Source: Solibacillus sp. FSL H8-0538
Lineage (GTDB): Bacteria; Bacillota; Bacilli; Bacillales_A; Planococcaceae
Direction: 5' to 3'
Length of the DNA: 64,000 nucleotides
Assembly (NCBI RefSeq): GCF_038003525.1
Contig: NZ_JBBOPI010000001.1
Coordinates: 2,161,001-2,225,000, forward strand
Shown piece after piece: positions 42,158-51,459 of this stretch. The notes under the pieces are model-generated. The model was not told where the DNA came from, searched no databases, and was given only the letters and a program-made list of their open reading frames with translations. The position numbers and the translations under genes were made by a program. How positions within the stretch are numbered: position 1 is the stretch's first letter; each line of letters opens with the position of its first letter.

Positions 42158-44566
42158 CTATAGTTTCACACGTTGTAAGCGTAATGCGTTTAAGACAACC
42201 GATACCGAACTAAATGCCATTGCAGCGCCTGCTACCCAAGGCGCCAATAAACCGATTGCTGCAATTGGAATACCCATTGTATTGTAGGCAAATGCCCAAA
42301 ATAAATTTTGTTTAATGTTTCGCATTGTTTTACGACTCATTAAAATCGCATCGGCAATGCTATTTAAATCGCCGCGAATTAACGTAATATCGGCCGCTTC
42401 CATTGCGACGTCTGTTCCTGTACCGATCGCCATCCCGATATTCGCTGTGGCAAGTGCGGGGGCGTCGTTAATACCGTCCCCAACCATCGCAACTTTTTTA
42501 CCTTGTGCTTGCAGTTTTTTCACTTCTTCTGCTTTACCTTCAGGAAGTACTTCTGCGATGACAGCATTTACACCGACTTCTTTTCCGATTGCTTGTGCTG
42601 TACGTTCGTTATCACCTGTCATCATAATGACGGTGATTCCCATATTTTGCAGACGTTTGATTGCTTCTGCTGACGTATCTTTAATAGTATCGGCAACTGC
42701 TACTAAACCAGCATACTGTCCGTTAATCGCTGCCAACATCGCTGTTTTCCCATCACGTTCAAGTGCTTCCATCATCGGTAATACATGTGTAATATCAATG
42801 CCGTAGTGTGCCATTAATTTACGTGTACCGACAACAACCGATTTTCCAGAAACCGTTGCTTGTACGCCAAACCCTGGAATGGCTTCGAAAAATTGAACGG
42901 TACCAAGTTTAATACCTCGATCCACAATCCCGGCAACAATGGCATCTGCTAATGGATGCTCCGATTGTTTTTCTGCTGCGCCAATTAAGGATAGGAAATG
43001 CTCTTCTTGTCCAGCTACAAGTGCAATATCTGTTAATACCGGTTTCCCATGTGTTACAGTACCTGTTTTATCAACTATTACTGTATCAATACTTTGTGTT
43101 TGTTCTAAATGTTCGCCGCCTTTGAATAAAATCCCGAATTCAGCTGCACGTCCAGAACCGGCCATAATTGAAGTTGGTGTCGCAAGACCGAGCGCACATG
43201 GACAGGCAATAACAAGTACTGTAATGAACACTTCAAGTGCTTTTGTAAAGTCACTTGGTGTTACCCATAAAATCCATACAAGGAATGTAACAACAGCAAC
43301 ACCAACAACAATTGGCACGAAAATACCTGAAACTTGGTCCGCTAGTCGTTGAATGGGCGCTTTAGAACCTTGCGCATCTTCTACTACTTTAATAATTTGT
43401 GCAAGCGCTGTATGACGACCGACTTTTGTTGCGGTCATTTTAATAAAGCCGTTTTTATTAATGGTTGAACCGTATAGGACGTCGCCCATTTTTTTATCTA
43501 CTGGTAAACTTTCACCTGTTAACATCGATTCATCAACAGCGGTAAAGCCTTCTAATACTTCACCGTCTACTGGAATTTTTTCACCAGGTTTCACAAGGAT
43601 TGTATCACCTAGTACAACCTCTTCAAGTGGCACTTCTTTTTCAATGCCCTCACGAACTACAATGGCTGCTTTGGCTTGAAGACCCATTAATTTTTTTATG
43701 GCTTCCGATGACCGACCTTTTGCTTTTGCTTCGAATAATTTACCAAGTAAAATCAGTGTAATCAGCACCGCACTTGTCTCAAAGTAAAGATGCGGTCCGT
43801 GGTGTGTGCCCGCAGTTAAGATCGCTTGGTACACACTGTAGAAATACGCAGCAGATGTACCCATAACAACTAATACATCCATATTCGCACTACCATTACG
43901 AAGGGCTTTATATGCGCCGACATAGAACTGTTTTCCGATAATAAATTGTACCGGTGTTGCGAGAAGCATTTGTACCCACGGATTCATTAGGAAATCGGGT
44001 ACATATAAGAACGAGGTAAATGAAAAGTGTCCTACCATCGTCCAAAGTAACGGTAATGAAAGTATAACTGCAAGAAGAAATTTATTTTGTTGCTGTTTAA
44101 TCGCTTCTTTACGGTGATCGACTTGTACTGCATCGTCTTTCTTTAGATGCGCACCGTACCCTAATTTTTCTACTTTTGCGAGGATGTCTGCAATCGCAAC
44201 TTCAGAGGGGTTAAATTCAATCGTAGCTTTTTCGAGCGCTAAGTTGACGTTTGCAATTGCAACACCGTTCATTTTTTTCAAACCTTTTTCGATACGTGTT
44301 GAACAGGCAGCACACGTCATACCTGTAATAGCAAATTCGACTTTTAGTTTTACAACGCCGTACCCAAGCGCTTCAATTTTCTTTTCAAAATCAGCTTCAC
44401 TCAGTTTCATTGGATCATATTTAATTAATGACTTTTCTAGTGCTAAATTGACACTTGCTTGTTCGACACCATCCATTTTATTCAAGCCTTTTTCGATACG
44501 GATCGCACACGCTGCACACGTCATGCCCGTAATTTGCAAATTGGCTTCTTTAACTTCTGTACCCAT
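42158..44566 (-). CDS. copA: copper-exporting P1B-type ATPase
   Basis: Cu(I) efflux pump of 802 residues. Two N-terminal heavy-metal domains each carry GMTCAAC (about 13-19 and 83-89), followed by eight membrane helices with the CPC motif in [11 protein letters not shown], the actuator TGES, the phosphorylation site [11 protein letters not shown] and the hinge [21 protein letters not shown] CsoR-type box lies 18-34 bp upstream of the start codon. Receives copper from CopZ. Confidence 0.97.
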   Translation of the reverse strand: MGTEVKEANLQITGMTCAACAIRIEKGLNKMDGVEQASVNLALEKSLIKYDPMKLSEADFEKKIEALGYGVVKLKVEFAITGMTCAACSTRIEKGLKKMNGVAIANVNLALEKATIEFNPSEVAIADILAKVEKLGYGAHLKKDDAVQVDHRKEAIKQQQNKFLLAVILSLPLLWTMVGHFSFTSFLYVPDFLMNPWVQMLLATPVQFIIGKQFYVGAYKALRNGSANMDVLVVMGTSAAYFYSVYQAILTAGTHHGPHLYFETSAVLITLILLGKLFEAKAKGRSSEAIKKLMGLQAKAAIVVREGIEKEVPLEEVVLGDTILVKPGEKIPVDGEVLEGFTAVDESMLTGESLPVDKKMGDVLYGSTINKNGFIKMTATKVGRHTALAQIIKVVEDAQGSKAPIQRLADQVSGIFVPIVVGVAVVTFLVWILWVTPSDFTKALEVFITVLVIACPCALGLATPTSIMAGSGRAAEFGILFKGGEHLEQTQSIDTVIVDKTGTVTHGKPVLTDIALVAGQEEHFLSLIGAAEKQSEHPLADAIVAGIVDRGIKLGTVQFFEAIPGFGVQATVSGKSVVVGTRKLMAHYGIDITHVLPMMEALERDGKTAMLAAINGQYAGLVAVADTIKDTSAEAIKRLQNMGITVIMMTGDNERTAQAIGKEVGVNAVIAEVLPEGKAEEVKKLQAQGKKVAMVGDGINDAPALATANIGMAIGTGTDVAMEAADITLIRGDLNSIADAILMSRKTMRNIKQNLFWAFAYNTMGIPIAAIGLLAPWVAGAAMAFSSVSVVLNALRLQRVKL

Positions 44567-44583
44567 GCTATTTCCACCTCTCC

Positions 44584-44600
44584 ATACCGATTAGGGGTAT
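44584..44600. promoter_or_regulatory. CsoR-type operator upstream of copA
   Basis: ATACCGATTAGGGGTAT: ATACC and GGGGTAT half-sites around 5 nt, the TACCCC/GGGGTA dyad known for Cu(I)-responsive CsoR. Related sites at 44998 and 45423 lie ahead of copZ and csoR. Confidence 0.7.
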
Positions 44601-44609
44601 ATATTATTG

Positions 44610-44682
44610 ATTAGTAAGTCACAACTCACCCATAATAGGGCGAGTTGGTGTCCTTACTTATGTGGATAGTTAAGTTATGCTT
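44610..44682 (+). repeat. R1 repeat, copy D (diverged)
   Basis: Hairpin 1 AACTCACCC-ATAATA-GGGCGAGTT; the single arm change gives an A-C mismatch in plus-strand RNA but a G-U pair in minus-strand RNA. The second hairpin is decayed (GTGGATAGTTAAGTT). It lies between the copZ terminator and the copA operator. Confidence 0.75.
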
Positions 44683-44696
44683 TTTATTTACAAATA

Positions 44697-44718
44697 AAAG
44701 AGTGCTACTCGAGCACCC
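44697..44718 (-). terminator. weak terminator after copZ
   Basis: Minus strand GGGTGCT-CGAGT-AGCACTC with one mismatch followed by TTTTATTTG. Its presence, plus a separate operator for copA, suggests copZ and copA are mainly separate transcripts. Confidence 0.45.
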
Positions 44719-44750
44719 CGTTTTTTCAATGTCCGATCTTCGAATTCACG

Positions 44751-44957
44751 TTAAACAACGTCATAGCCTTGATCGTCAATTGTTTCTTTAATTTGCTCCA
44801 ATGATACTTGCGATTCGTCAAATACTACTTCAACCTGTGCATCTGCCAAGATTACTTTCACTTCATTTACGCCAGCAAGCTCACCTACGCTACCTTCTAC
44901 CGCTTTTACACAATGGCCACAAGACATTCCTTGTACGTTTAATGTTACATTTTGCAT
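44751..44957 (-). CDS. copZ: copper chaperone CopZ
   Basis: Cytoplasmic Cu(I) chaperone of 68 residues with one ferredoxin-like metal domain and binding motif GMSCGHC near the N-terminus; the end DDQGYDVV is typical. It passes copper to CopA. ATG 44957 (MQNVTLNV) is better spaced from GGAGAG than the ATG two codons earlier. Confidence 0.96.
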   Translation of the reverse strand: MQNVTLNVQGMSCGHCVKAVEGSVGELAGVNEVKVILADAQVEVVFDESQVSLEQIKETIDDQGYDVV

Positions 44958-44997
44958 ATTCATATCTCTCCTTTAATCATTTTATAATTTATATCAC

Positions 44998-45018
44998 TAT
45001 ACGGCGACGGGGTATATA
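44998..45018. promoter_or_regulatory. CsoR-type operator upstream of copZ
   Basis: TATACGGCGACGGGGTATATAG: TATAC and GGGGTATA half-sites, in the csoR-copZ gap about 40 bp from the copZ start. Confidence 0.65.
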
Positions 45019-45060
45019 GAAACTAAAGAGATACCGCCATTTTCCAGAGGCTCGACTAGC

Positions 45061-45390
45061 TTATTTTTTCATCAACTTCTGAATAGTCACAATGAGTTCA
45101 TCTAAAACTGCTTCGTCACCTTCTGCTAATCGATCGACCACGCAACCTTTTAAGTGGCCTTCTAGTAAAATCTTCGCCACACTATTTAAGGCAGACTGAG
45201 TAGCAGATAATTGCGTGATTACATCATCACAATACACATCTTTTTCAATCATTCCTTTAATTCCACGAATTTGACCTTCGACCCGATTTAAACGATTGGA
45301 TAAATCCTTTTTCACTTTTTCAGGGTGATGACTTTTGCGACAAGATGCCTCTTCAGCGTGACAAGTTGCAGCTTCTAATGCGTTTTCCAT
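45061..45390 (-). CDS. csoR: copper-sensing repressor CsoR
   Basis: 109-residue all-helical DUF156/CsoR repressor. Copper ligands are conserved: Cys in DVYCDD, His and Cys in EGHLKGC. The N-terminus adds CHAEEASCRKSHHPEKV with further Cys and His. Binding of Cu(I) releases it from TACCCC-type dyads, inducing copZ and copA. The site at 45423-45443 suggests self-control. It has a near-identical paralogue at 46051-46383. Confidence 0.95.
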   Translation of the reverse strand: MENALEAATCHAEEASCRKSHHPEKVKKDLSNRLNRVEGQIRGIKGMIEKDVYCDDVITQLSATQSALNSVAKILLEGHLKGCVVDRLAEGDEAVLDELIVTIQKLMKK

Positions 45391-45422
45391 TTACTCATCT
45401 CCTTATCTTGATATCATCATAC

Positions 45423-45443
45423 TATACCCCGTGAAGGTATGTA
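45423..45443. promoter_or_regulatory. CsoR-type operator upstream of csoR
   Basis: TATACCCCGTGAAGGTATGTA contains ATACCCC and GGTAT half-sites, 33 bp ahead of csoR. Weaker in the right half than the other two sites. Confidence 0.6.
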
Positions 45444-45480
45444 AAGTGGTGAACCTCATTTTTCTCTGTATTTTCCAAAA

Positions 45481-45517
45481 GAGCCTGAAACCTTAAGAAT
45501 ATCAAGGCTTCAGGCTC
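45481..45517 (-). terminator. terminator after the CzrA-like gene
   Basis: GAGCCTGAAGCCTT/AAGGTTTCAGGCTC stem with one mismatch and a minus-strand TTTT tail. Confidence 0.8.
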
Positions 45518-45566
45518 TCACCACTATTAGAATTCATACCGAATCTAGCTGAATAAAACTGTTTAA

Positions 45567-45881
45567 TTAATGTTTTGCATGGTTAATTGCCTGATGCAAT
45601 AAGCTTATTACATGGTCATCATCACTTGAATAATACATCATTGTCCCTTGACGTCTAAAATTTACTAAACGTAAACTTTTTAATAATCGAAGCTGATGAG
45701 ATACGTTAGACTGACCTAAACCAAGTATTTCTGCAATATCATTTACCGAATGCTCCTCGCAACAAATCAAATTCAATATCCGAATACGCGTTGGATCACT
45801 TAATGCTTTAAATGTTTGCGAAACGACAAATAGGGTTTCCTCATCTAATTCATGAGAGTTAGTTTGTACTTCCTTTACCAT
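45567..45881 (-). CDS. czrA: ArsR-family zinc-responsive repressor (CzrA-like)
   Basis: Winged-helix metal sensor of 104 residues. Recognition helix region [21 protein letters not shown]. The last helix holds D-x-H-x10-H-x2-H (in [18 protein letters not shown]), the exact spacing of the alpha-5 Zn(II)/Co(II) site of CzrA; the alpha-3 Cys site is not present. A TGAA-N6-TTCA dyad lies upstream. Likely controls the CDF exporter at 46457-47410, though another regulator gene intervenes. Confidence 0.9.
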   Translation of the reverse strand: MVKEVQTNSHELDEETLFVVSQTFKALSDPTRIRILNLICCEEHSVNDIAEILGLGQSNVSHQLRLLKSLRLVNFRRQGTMMYYSSDDDHVISLLHQAINHAKH

Positions 45882-45918
45882 GAATAAAACACCTCCAGAT
45901 AATAACTACTCTTTTTAA

Positions 45919-45932
45919 TGAATACATGTTCA
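45919..45932. promoter_or_regulatory. CzrA/ArsR-type operator
   Basis: TGAATACATGTTCA, the TGAA-N6-TTCA core of the 12-2-12 operator recognised by SmtB/CzrA repressors, 38 bp ahead of the CzrA-like gene. Similar but less perfect AT-rich TGAATATG repeats lie in front of the CDF gene (47455-47500). Confidence 0.6.
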
Positions 45933-46000
45933 TATAACAAATAATATAGTGCCTATTGCATAAAAAGTCAACGTGATAAAGGAGCCATTTAACGCAATAA

Positions 46001-46033
46001 AAAGACGTATCAGAATTATACTGACACGTCTTT
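46001..46033 (-). terminator. terminator after second csoR-like gene
   Basis: AAAGACGTGTCAG/CTGATACGTCTTT stem, 7-nt loop, minus-strand tail TTATTGCG after TTT. It ends the CDF-csoR2 unit. Confidence 0.8.
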
Positions 46034-46050
46034 ATGTTTCTTATATAAGC

Positions 46051-46383
46051 TTATTTCTTCATTAATTTTTGAACCGTCACAAGCAGTTCATCTAAAACTT
46101 CGTCATCGCCTTCAGCTAAACGATCCACTACACAGCCTTTCAGGTGACCTTCAAGTAAAATTTTCGCTACACTATTTAATGCAGATTGTGATGCCGAAAT
46201 TTGTGTATTTATATCATCACAATACACATCTTTCTCCACCATGCCCTTTATACCACGAATTTGTCCTTCGATACGATTTAACCGTACAGTCAAATTTTTC
46301 TTCACACTATCTGGGTGATGGCTTTTACGGCACGTGGCTGTTTCAACTATCGGCTGATTCCATTGTCCTACGTTTTCTTCCAA
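46051..46383 (-). CDS. second CsoR-family repressor, paralogue
   Basis: 110 residues. From CRKSHHP to the C-terminus it differs from the CsoR at 45061-45390 at only about 15 of 92 positions, and keeps the Cys-His-Cys copper ligands (DVYCDD, EGHLKGC). The N-terminus differs. Start is a TTG at 46383 preceded by AGGAGG at 8 nt; longer frames would run into the CDF gene. It directly follows the CDF exporter gene, so it may answer to a different metal or duplicate copper control. Confidence 0.88.
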   Translation of the reverse strand: MEENVGQWNQPIVETATCRKSHHPDSVKKNLTVRLNRIEGQIRGIKGMVEKDVYCDDINTQISASQSALNSVAKILLEGHLKGCVVDRLAEGDDEVLDELLVTVQKLMKK

Positions 46384-46456
46384 AATAAAGCCTCCTATGT
46401 TACTACTCCCTATATTATACACAATTACACTAGGCAACCTAGATATTGCCTTTACT

Positions 46457-47410
46457 TTAGTGGTGATGATGTGCATGGGCATCTGGTGTTTCTGCCTTCA
46501 CTGTACATAAAACCGTATTAGTATGTTGATGAGCAGCCGTTTCGAGTTGAATCGTCACATGCTGGATATTTTTATGCGCTAAATCATGCTCAATTTTACG
46601 TAATAACTTTTCAGCCTCTGCAATTGTTAACTGCCCATCTACCACAACATGACAGGAAACTGCATTTAAACCACTTGAAATCGACCAAACATGTAAATCA
46701 TGAATATCCTCAATGCCCTTTACTGTTTTTATTGTTTGTACAACGTCGTTTAGCTCTATATTTTGAGGTGTCCCCTCCATCAGTACATGTAGGGACGCTT
46801 TGGTTACATAATAACCACTCCGTAATACTAGTGCTGCAACAATGACACTAGCTAATGGATCGGCCCAGCCCCAACCAAAGAACATGATGAGTAAGGCAGC
46901 TACTATGGCGCCAACAGAGCCTAACATATCACTAATCACATGAAGAAATGCCCCACGCATATTTAGATTTTCTTTCGTATCACCGCCACGCAGCATAATC
47001 CTAGCGACAAAGATATTTACAGCTAATCCGATACTGCTAATAACAAGCATTCCGGTTGTGGCTATTTCTGGTGGATTCGCAAAACGTTCTATCGCTTCAT
47101 AAAAAATGAAAAGCGCAATTAAAATAAGGGTCACACCATTTAAGACAGCTGCTAAAATTTCAAAACGCTTGTAGCCATAGGTTTTACTCGCATTGGCTGC
47201 CTTTTCACCAAATGTAAAGGCGAGCAAGGCAATCCCAAGTGATACCGCATCGCTCAGCATATGCCCTGCATCAGAAAATAGGGCTAAACTGTTCGTCAAA
47301 TACCCCCCTATTGCTTCGACAATCATATAACTGGTAATAATACAAAATGAAATCAATAATACTTTTTTGTTCGCACCATGTGTATGGGTATGTTCATGAT
47401 GATCTGCCAT
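46457..47410 (-). CDS. czcD: cation diffusion facilitator, zinc exporter (CzcD-like)
   Basis: Membrane antiporter of 317 residues exporting Zn2+ (and often Co2+ or Cd2+) against protons or potassium. Six helices; the transport site lies in LFSDAGHMLSDAVSLG (HxxxD pair) and FLHVISDMLGSVG. His-rich stretches at both ends (HHEHTHTHG and DAHAHHHH) likely chelate metal, with a cytoplasmic ferredoxin-like domain in the last third. Located in the metal island, next to a CzrA-like sensor. Confidence 0.93.
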   Translation of the reverse strand: MADHHEHTHTHGANKKVLLISFCIITSYMIVEAIGGYLTNSLALFSDAGHMLSDAVSLGIALLAFTFGEKAANASKTYGYKRFEILAAVLNGVTLILIALFIFYEAIERFANPPEIATTGMLVISSIGLAVNIFVARIMLRGGDTKENLNMRGAFLHVISDMLGSVGAIVAALLIMFFGWGWADPLASVIVAALVLRSGYYVTKASLHVLMEGTPQNIELNDVVQTIKTVKGIEDIHDLHVWSISSGLNAVSCHVVVDGQLTIAEAEKLLRKIEHDLAHKNIQHVTIQLETAAHQHTNTVLCTVKAETPDAHAHHHH

Positions 47411-47669
47411 AAGAATCCCTCCATATTTTGAATCGTCATTTCAGCAACAACTTTACTATATGTTAACATATTCATATAAACATATTATATTCATGTCCGT
47501 ATGCTGTCAACAATAAAAAAACGGTGGATGGTATATTTTTCAAGAAATAAAAAACGCCCTATAGTTAATTAAAGGACGTAAATAAAAATTCCCATACCTT
47601 ACATAGGCATAGTAGGTGATTGTGTTAAGGATGGTTATTTTGTCATTGGATAAAAAATGGGGCAATGCA

Positions 47670-47862
47670 ATGAATAAAAATTCTAATGGGGATAAACTCA
47701 ATAGCTGCAGAATTTGCACTAACAGCATGTAGCGATAAAATTGACTTGGAACAGTCTGCATATGCCCAGTCAAATTTCGATTCCAATAAGCTACAGAAGG
47801 TGTTTTTTAATACCTGCGGAGAAGTTGGGATAATGTCAATACTTCGGCATTTTATTTCTTAA
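47670..47862 (+). pseudogene. frameshifted small lipoprotein remnant
   Basis: From ATG 47670 the frame MNK breaks in a run of five A residues; skipping one A gives MNKILMGINSIAAEFALTAC, a signal peptide ending in a lipobox LTAC, then SDKIDLEQSAYAQSNFDSN and a stop at 47860-47862. GGGG precedes the ATG. This could be a genuine decayed gene or a sequencing error in the homopolymer. Nothing else is visible in 47411-47669 apart from AT-rich repeats upstream of the CDF gene. Confidence 0.45.
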
Positions 47863-49093
47863 AATCATCTAAAAAGTCTTTACTAAAGCTTGTATTCGCA
47901 TGATACTTCCCTTGCTTTGGTGCATCTATTCCTCTCTGAACCGCACCTTTTCCAAACTTCTTTTCAAGCGTATTCATTAATTCAATAATAGGCTCATCCT
48001 TAACATGCTGTTGGAAATTGAACATGGATAGTTGCTGGGTAACTTCTTTTTTATCAATTACATTTGAAACTGTAACACCTAACAATCGTACTGGTTCCTC
48101 ATCCCAATGCGTTTTAAATAACTTCCAAGCGATTTCAAAGATCTCATCTTTTAATTGAACGGCATTCGATACGGTTTTACTTCGTGTCTGGTTGTGCCAG
48201 CTAGCGTCTCGAATATACAGAATGATTGTTGTACCAGCGAGACGCTTTGCTTGTAAGCGAGCTGCTACTTTTTCTGACAGCATATCAATTGTGTTTTTGA
48301 GTACTTGAAGATCCGTCTCATCTGAATGAAGGGTTGTCGAGTTTCCTACACTTTTTGTATCATAGATTGAATCTGGGTCTACTTCTCGTTCGTCTATTCC
48401 ATTCGCTCTATTTTTTAATCGTTCTCCGTTAATCCCTAATGAAAGGCGGAGCTTATAATCATCTGCAACAGCTAAGTCCCCTATTGTTGTTATCTGAAGA
48501 GTATTTAATTTTTCAGCAGTCTTCTTACCAATACCATACATCTCTATTACTGGCAAAGGCCAAAGTATTTGCGGGACATCTCTTTTTCTCAACACTGTTA
48601 TTCCCATAGGCTTTCTCATGTCAGATGCCGTTTTTGCTAGAAATTTGTTAGGTGCAACCCCAATCGAACACGGAAGTGACAGTTCAGTATAAATACGCTC
48701 TTGAATCTCTTTTACTAGTTCAAGTGGATGTCTATTCATGCATAAATGTGTAATTTCTACATAACTTTCATCGATTGATACAGGCTCAACTTTATCTGTA
48801 TAGGTTTTCAACAAATTCACAAAATGCTTTGAGGCCTCTCTATATCTTTCAAAATTGGGTGGTAAGATTATAAGTTCCGGGCAGAGTTTCCTCGCTTCAC
48901 CAACTGTCATGGTAGTCTTAACACCGCTTGCTCTAGCCTCGTATGAACAAGTAACGATTATTCCTCTCCGTTCTTGTGGGTTACCGGCAACTGCAACTGG
49001 TTTACCTTTTAGACTTTGATTGTATACTTGTTCCACAGATGCATAAAAACAATTCATATCAATATGCAAAATAATTTTACCCTTACGCTGCAT
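47852..49093 (-). CDS. dinB: DNA polymerase IV (Y-family)
   Basis: Translesion DNA polymerase of 413 residues, like B. subtilis YqjH/PolY1. Catalytic motifs are HIDMNCFYASVE (about 11-22) and VSIDESYVE (about 103-111); the helix-hairpin-helix MYGIGKKTAEKL follows. A sliding-clamp binding motif QLSMF lies about 50 residues before the C-terminus. No LexA-type box was seen upstream. Its last bases overlap the lipoprotein remnant on the other strand. Confidence 0.95.
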   Translation of the reverse strand: MQRKGKIILHIDMNCFYASVEQVYNQSLKGKPVAVAGNPQERRGIIVTCSYEARASGVKTTMTVGEARKLCPELIILPPNFERYREASKHFVNLLKTYTDKVEPVSIDESYVEITHLCMNRHPLELVKEIQERIYTELSLPCSIGVAPNKFLAKTASDMRKPMGITVLRKRDVPQILWPLPVIEMYGIGKKTAEKLNTLQITTIGDLAVADDYKLRLSLGINGERLKNRANGIDEREVDPDSIYDTKSVGNSTTLHSDETDLQVLKNTIDMLSEKVAARLQAKRLAGTTIILYIRDASWHNQTRSKTVSNAVQLKDEIFEIAWKLFKTHWDEEPVRLLGVTVSNVIDKKEVTQQLSMFNFQQHVKDEPIIELMNTLEKKFGKGAVQRGIDAPKQGKYHANTSFSKDFLDDFKK

Positions 49094-49285
49094 TTCTTAT
49101 CACCTCGTTGCTATCATTATAAAAGAAGTATGTTAATAGTTACACTCATTTCAACTATAACTCTCAAAACAAACCTTCCTCATTTTTAAATTTCCCTGCC
49201 CACTTTCATCAATTTAAACTACATTATTCTTTCCGTTCCTATATTACCTAATATCCTCTTTCAAAAATGATGTTGCTTTTTTATT

Positions 49286-49300
49286 TGAGAACATTTATCA
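49286..49300. promoter_or_regulatory. Fur-like box upstream of efeO
   Basis: TGAGAACATTTATCA matches 11 of 14 fixed positions of the 7-1-7 Fur consensus TGATAAT-N-ATTATCA and lies 34 bp before the efeO start. Iron control of efe genes is well known; the match here is moderate. Confidence 0.5.
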
Positions 49301-49333
49301 TTTACCTATTCTAATAAAAGGTAGGCTCACATA

Positions 49334-50212
49334 ATGAAATTTAATTCATTGAAATTCAACTCTTTAACTGCAATATTACTTGCAGGTAGTATAGTAATGT
49401 CAGGCTGTGGATCGGATGAGAAAGCGACAGAAAAAACAGATGTTGTTGTAGAACAAGACGAAGTAGCAGCTGTTGATTTATCACCACAATTAACTGCTTA
49501 TGGCGATTTTGCTTTAGAACAAATGGATTCATTTTTACTAGAAACACAACGCTTCGTTGAGGCATTTAAAGCAGGCAATATTGAAGAAGCAAAAGCAATT
49601 TATCCACTAGCGCGCATGTACTTTGAGCGTTCTGAACCAATTGCAGAAAGCTTTGGCGATTTGGACCCACGTATTGACGGACGCTTAGCAGATATTCAAG
49701 AAGAAGGGCTTGGCGAGGAAGAATGGTCAGGCTACCATAAATTGGAATATGCACTTTGGGTAGAGGGGACAACAGAAGGCTACGAAGCAGTGGTAGACCA
49801 ATTACTTGCGGATACAAAAGAGCTTCACGCTTTAGTGCAAACAGTAGAAGTAACGCCTGATTTAATGATTACTGGTGCGGTTGATTTATTAAACGAAGTA
49901 TCTACGTCGAAAATTACTGGTGAGGAAGAAATTTATTCACACACGGACCTTTATGACTTTAAAGCAAATATTGAAGGTGCAGAAAAAATCTTCGAAATCC
50001 TTCGCACAAAAATAGAAGAAAAAGATGCGGTGCTTGTTGCATCTTTAGATGAAAAATTCGCAGCGGTTGACGAGTTACTTGCACTACACGGTTCAACTGA
50101 AGCAGGCTTTAAATCATACGAAGAGCTAACAGAAGCAGATACACAAGCGTTAGCACAAGCAGTAAACCAACTTGGCGAACCCCTTAGCCAAATGGGAATT
50201 ATTTTACAATAA
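49334..50212 (+). CDS. efeO: iron uptake lipoprotein EfeO, M75 domain
   Basis: Extracytoplasmic component of the elemental ferric/ferrous iron transporter EfeUOB. 292 residues. The signal peptide ends in VMSGCGSD with Cys25 as lipid anchor. The rest is the M75/imelysin-like helical domain with the metal-binding HKLEYALW motif (HxxE) and RMYFERSEPIAESF. No N-terminal cupredoxin, as in YwbM-type Gram-positive EfeO. First gene of efeOBU. Confidence 0.94.
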   Translation: MKFNSLKFNSLTAILLAGSIVMSGCGSDEKATEKTDVVVEQDEVAAVDLSPQLTAYGDFALEQMDSFLLETQRFVEAFKAGNIEEAKAIYPLARMYFERSEPIAESFGDLDPRIDGRLADIQEEGLGEEEWSGYHKLEYALWVEGTTEGYEAVVDQLLADTKELHALVQTVEVTPDLMITGAVDLLNEVSTSKITGEEEIYSHTDLYDFKANIEGAEKIFEILRTKIEEKDAVLVASLDEKFAAVDELLALHGSTEAGFKSYEELTEADTQALAQAVNQLGEPLSQMGIILQ

Positions 50213-50223
50213 GGATGAAGAAA

Positions 50224-51459
50224 ATGCCTGAAACAAAAATTACACGTCGTGAAATGTTGAAGTTAACAGGTCTTGGAACGCTCGGTGTAGCGATTGGCGC
50301 CTCTGGAATGGGAGGCGTCATAAAACTGCTCAATGATGAAGATAATACTGAAGTCAAAGCAGCTTCTGCGCAACAGATTGAGCCATTTTACGGAGGCCAT
50401 CAAGCAGGGATTCAAACACCCACGCAGCAGCATGTTTATTTTGCCGCACTCACTGCACTCGTTTCATCAAAGGCAGAGTTGCAGGCATTATTTGAGAAAT
50501 GGACACCGCTTGCCGAACGTTTAATGAAAGGCGAACCTTTAGAAGATATAGAGACTGCAAATCAATACGTTCCTCCTGTTGATACAGGTGACACACTTAG
50601 TAGTAATACAAGCCATCTAACATTGACTTTCGGTGTTGGACCTACACTATTTACAAATGAAAAATTAGGGCTGACTGCGAAAAAGCCAAAAGCTCTAACG
50701 GACCTCCCCCACTTCCCAAAGGATCAACTTGATGATGCGATTTCGGGTGGAGATATTTGTATTCAAGCATGTGCCGATGATCCTCAAGTAGCGTTTCATG
50801 CAGTGAGAAATCTCATTCGAGCTGCAAGCGGGCAAGTTCAAATAAAGTGGTCTGAAACAGGCTTTAATTCGATACCAACAGATGGTGGCACGCCTAGGAA
50901 TTTATTTTCGTTCAAGGACGGTACAGTAAATCCTTCGACTAATTCGGATTTCAACGAGCAGGTTTGGGTGGATGATCGTTCTTGGCTTCGTGGTGGGACA
51001 TATTTAATATTCCGGAAAATTCAAATGCATTTAGAAACATGGGACCGCACAGCACTCTTCGAACAAGAGAACACATTTGGCCGCGCCCGCGTTTCAGGTG
51101 CACCACTTGGGAAGGAACATGAATTCGATGAAGTAGATTTGACGCTGAAGGATGAAAACGGCAAGCCGTATATTCCAGAAACGTCACATGTATTTTTAGC
51201 CAAACAAGTAAAGGCAAAAATAAAGCGCCGCGCGTTCTCCTATTCTTCTGGAATTGTGACAAAAACAGGTGCTTATGATGCGGGTCTATTGTTTATTTCG
51301 TTCCAAAAGAATCCGCAAGCGTTTATCGATATTCAAAATAGTCTCGGTCGCAATGATAAATTAAATGAATATATTACCCACCGAAGCAGTGCTATTTTTG
51401 CATGCTTCTCTGGTATTAATAAAGGGAGTTTTATTGGTGAAGCACTTTTTAAAAATTAG
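50224..51459 (+). CDS. efeB: deferrochelatase/DyP-type peroxidase EfeB, Tat substrate
   Basis: Heme peroxidase exported by the twin-arginine system, which helps oxidise or release iron for the permease. The N-terminus has the Tat motif TRREMLKLTGLG. The DyP family motif is FSFKDGTVNP (GxxDG variant), with the catalytic Arg in FRKIQMHLETWDR. 411 residues from ATG 50224; an ATG three codons earlier abuts the RBS AAGGA. It starts 11 bp after efeO. Confidence 0.94.
   Translation: MPETKITRREMLKLTGLGTLGVAIGASGMGGVIKLLNDEDNTEVKAASAQQIEPFYGGHQAGIQTPTQQHVYFAALTALVSSKAELQALFEKWTPLAERLMKGEPLEDIETANQYVPPVDTGDTLSSNTSHLTLTFGVGPTLFTNEKLGLTAKKPKALTDLPHFPKDQLDDAISGGDICIQACADDPQVAFHAVRNLIRAASGQVQIKWSETGFNSIPTDGGTPRNLFSFKDGTVNPSTNSDFNEQVWVDDRSWLRGGTYLIFRKIQMHLETWDRTALFEQENTFGRARVSGAPLGKEHEFDEVDLTLKDENGKPYIPETSHVFLAKQVKAKIKRRAFSYSSGIVTKTGAYDAGLLFISFQKNPQAFIDIQNSLGRNDKLNEYITHRSSAIFACFSGINKGSFIGEALFKN

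Noticed and set aside
42315-44594. Several long open frames on the plus strand opposite copA
   Set aside because: They are antisense shadows of a clearly real P-type ATPase, have low-complexity composition and no RBS.
49094-49333. SOS (LexA) box for DNA polymerase IV
   Set aside because: No GAACNNNNGTTC-type site was found near its start.
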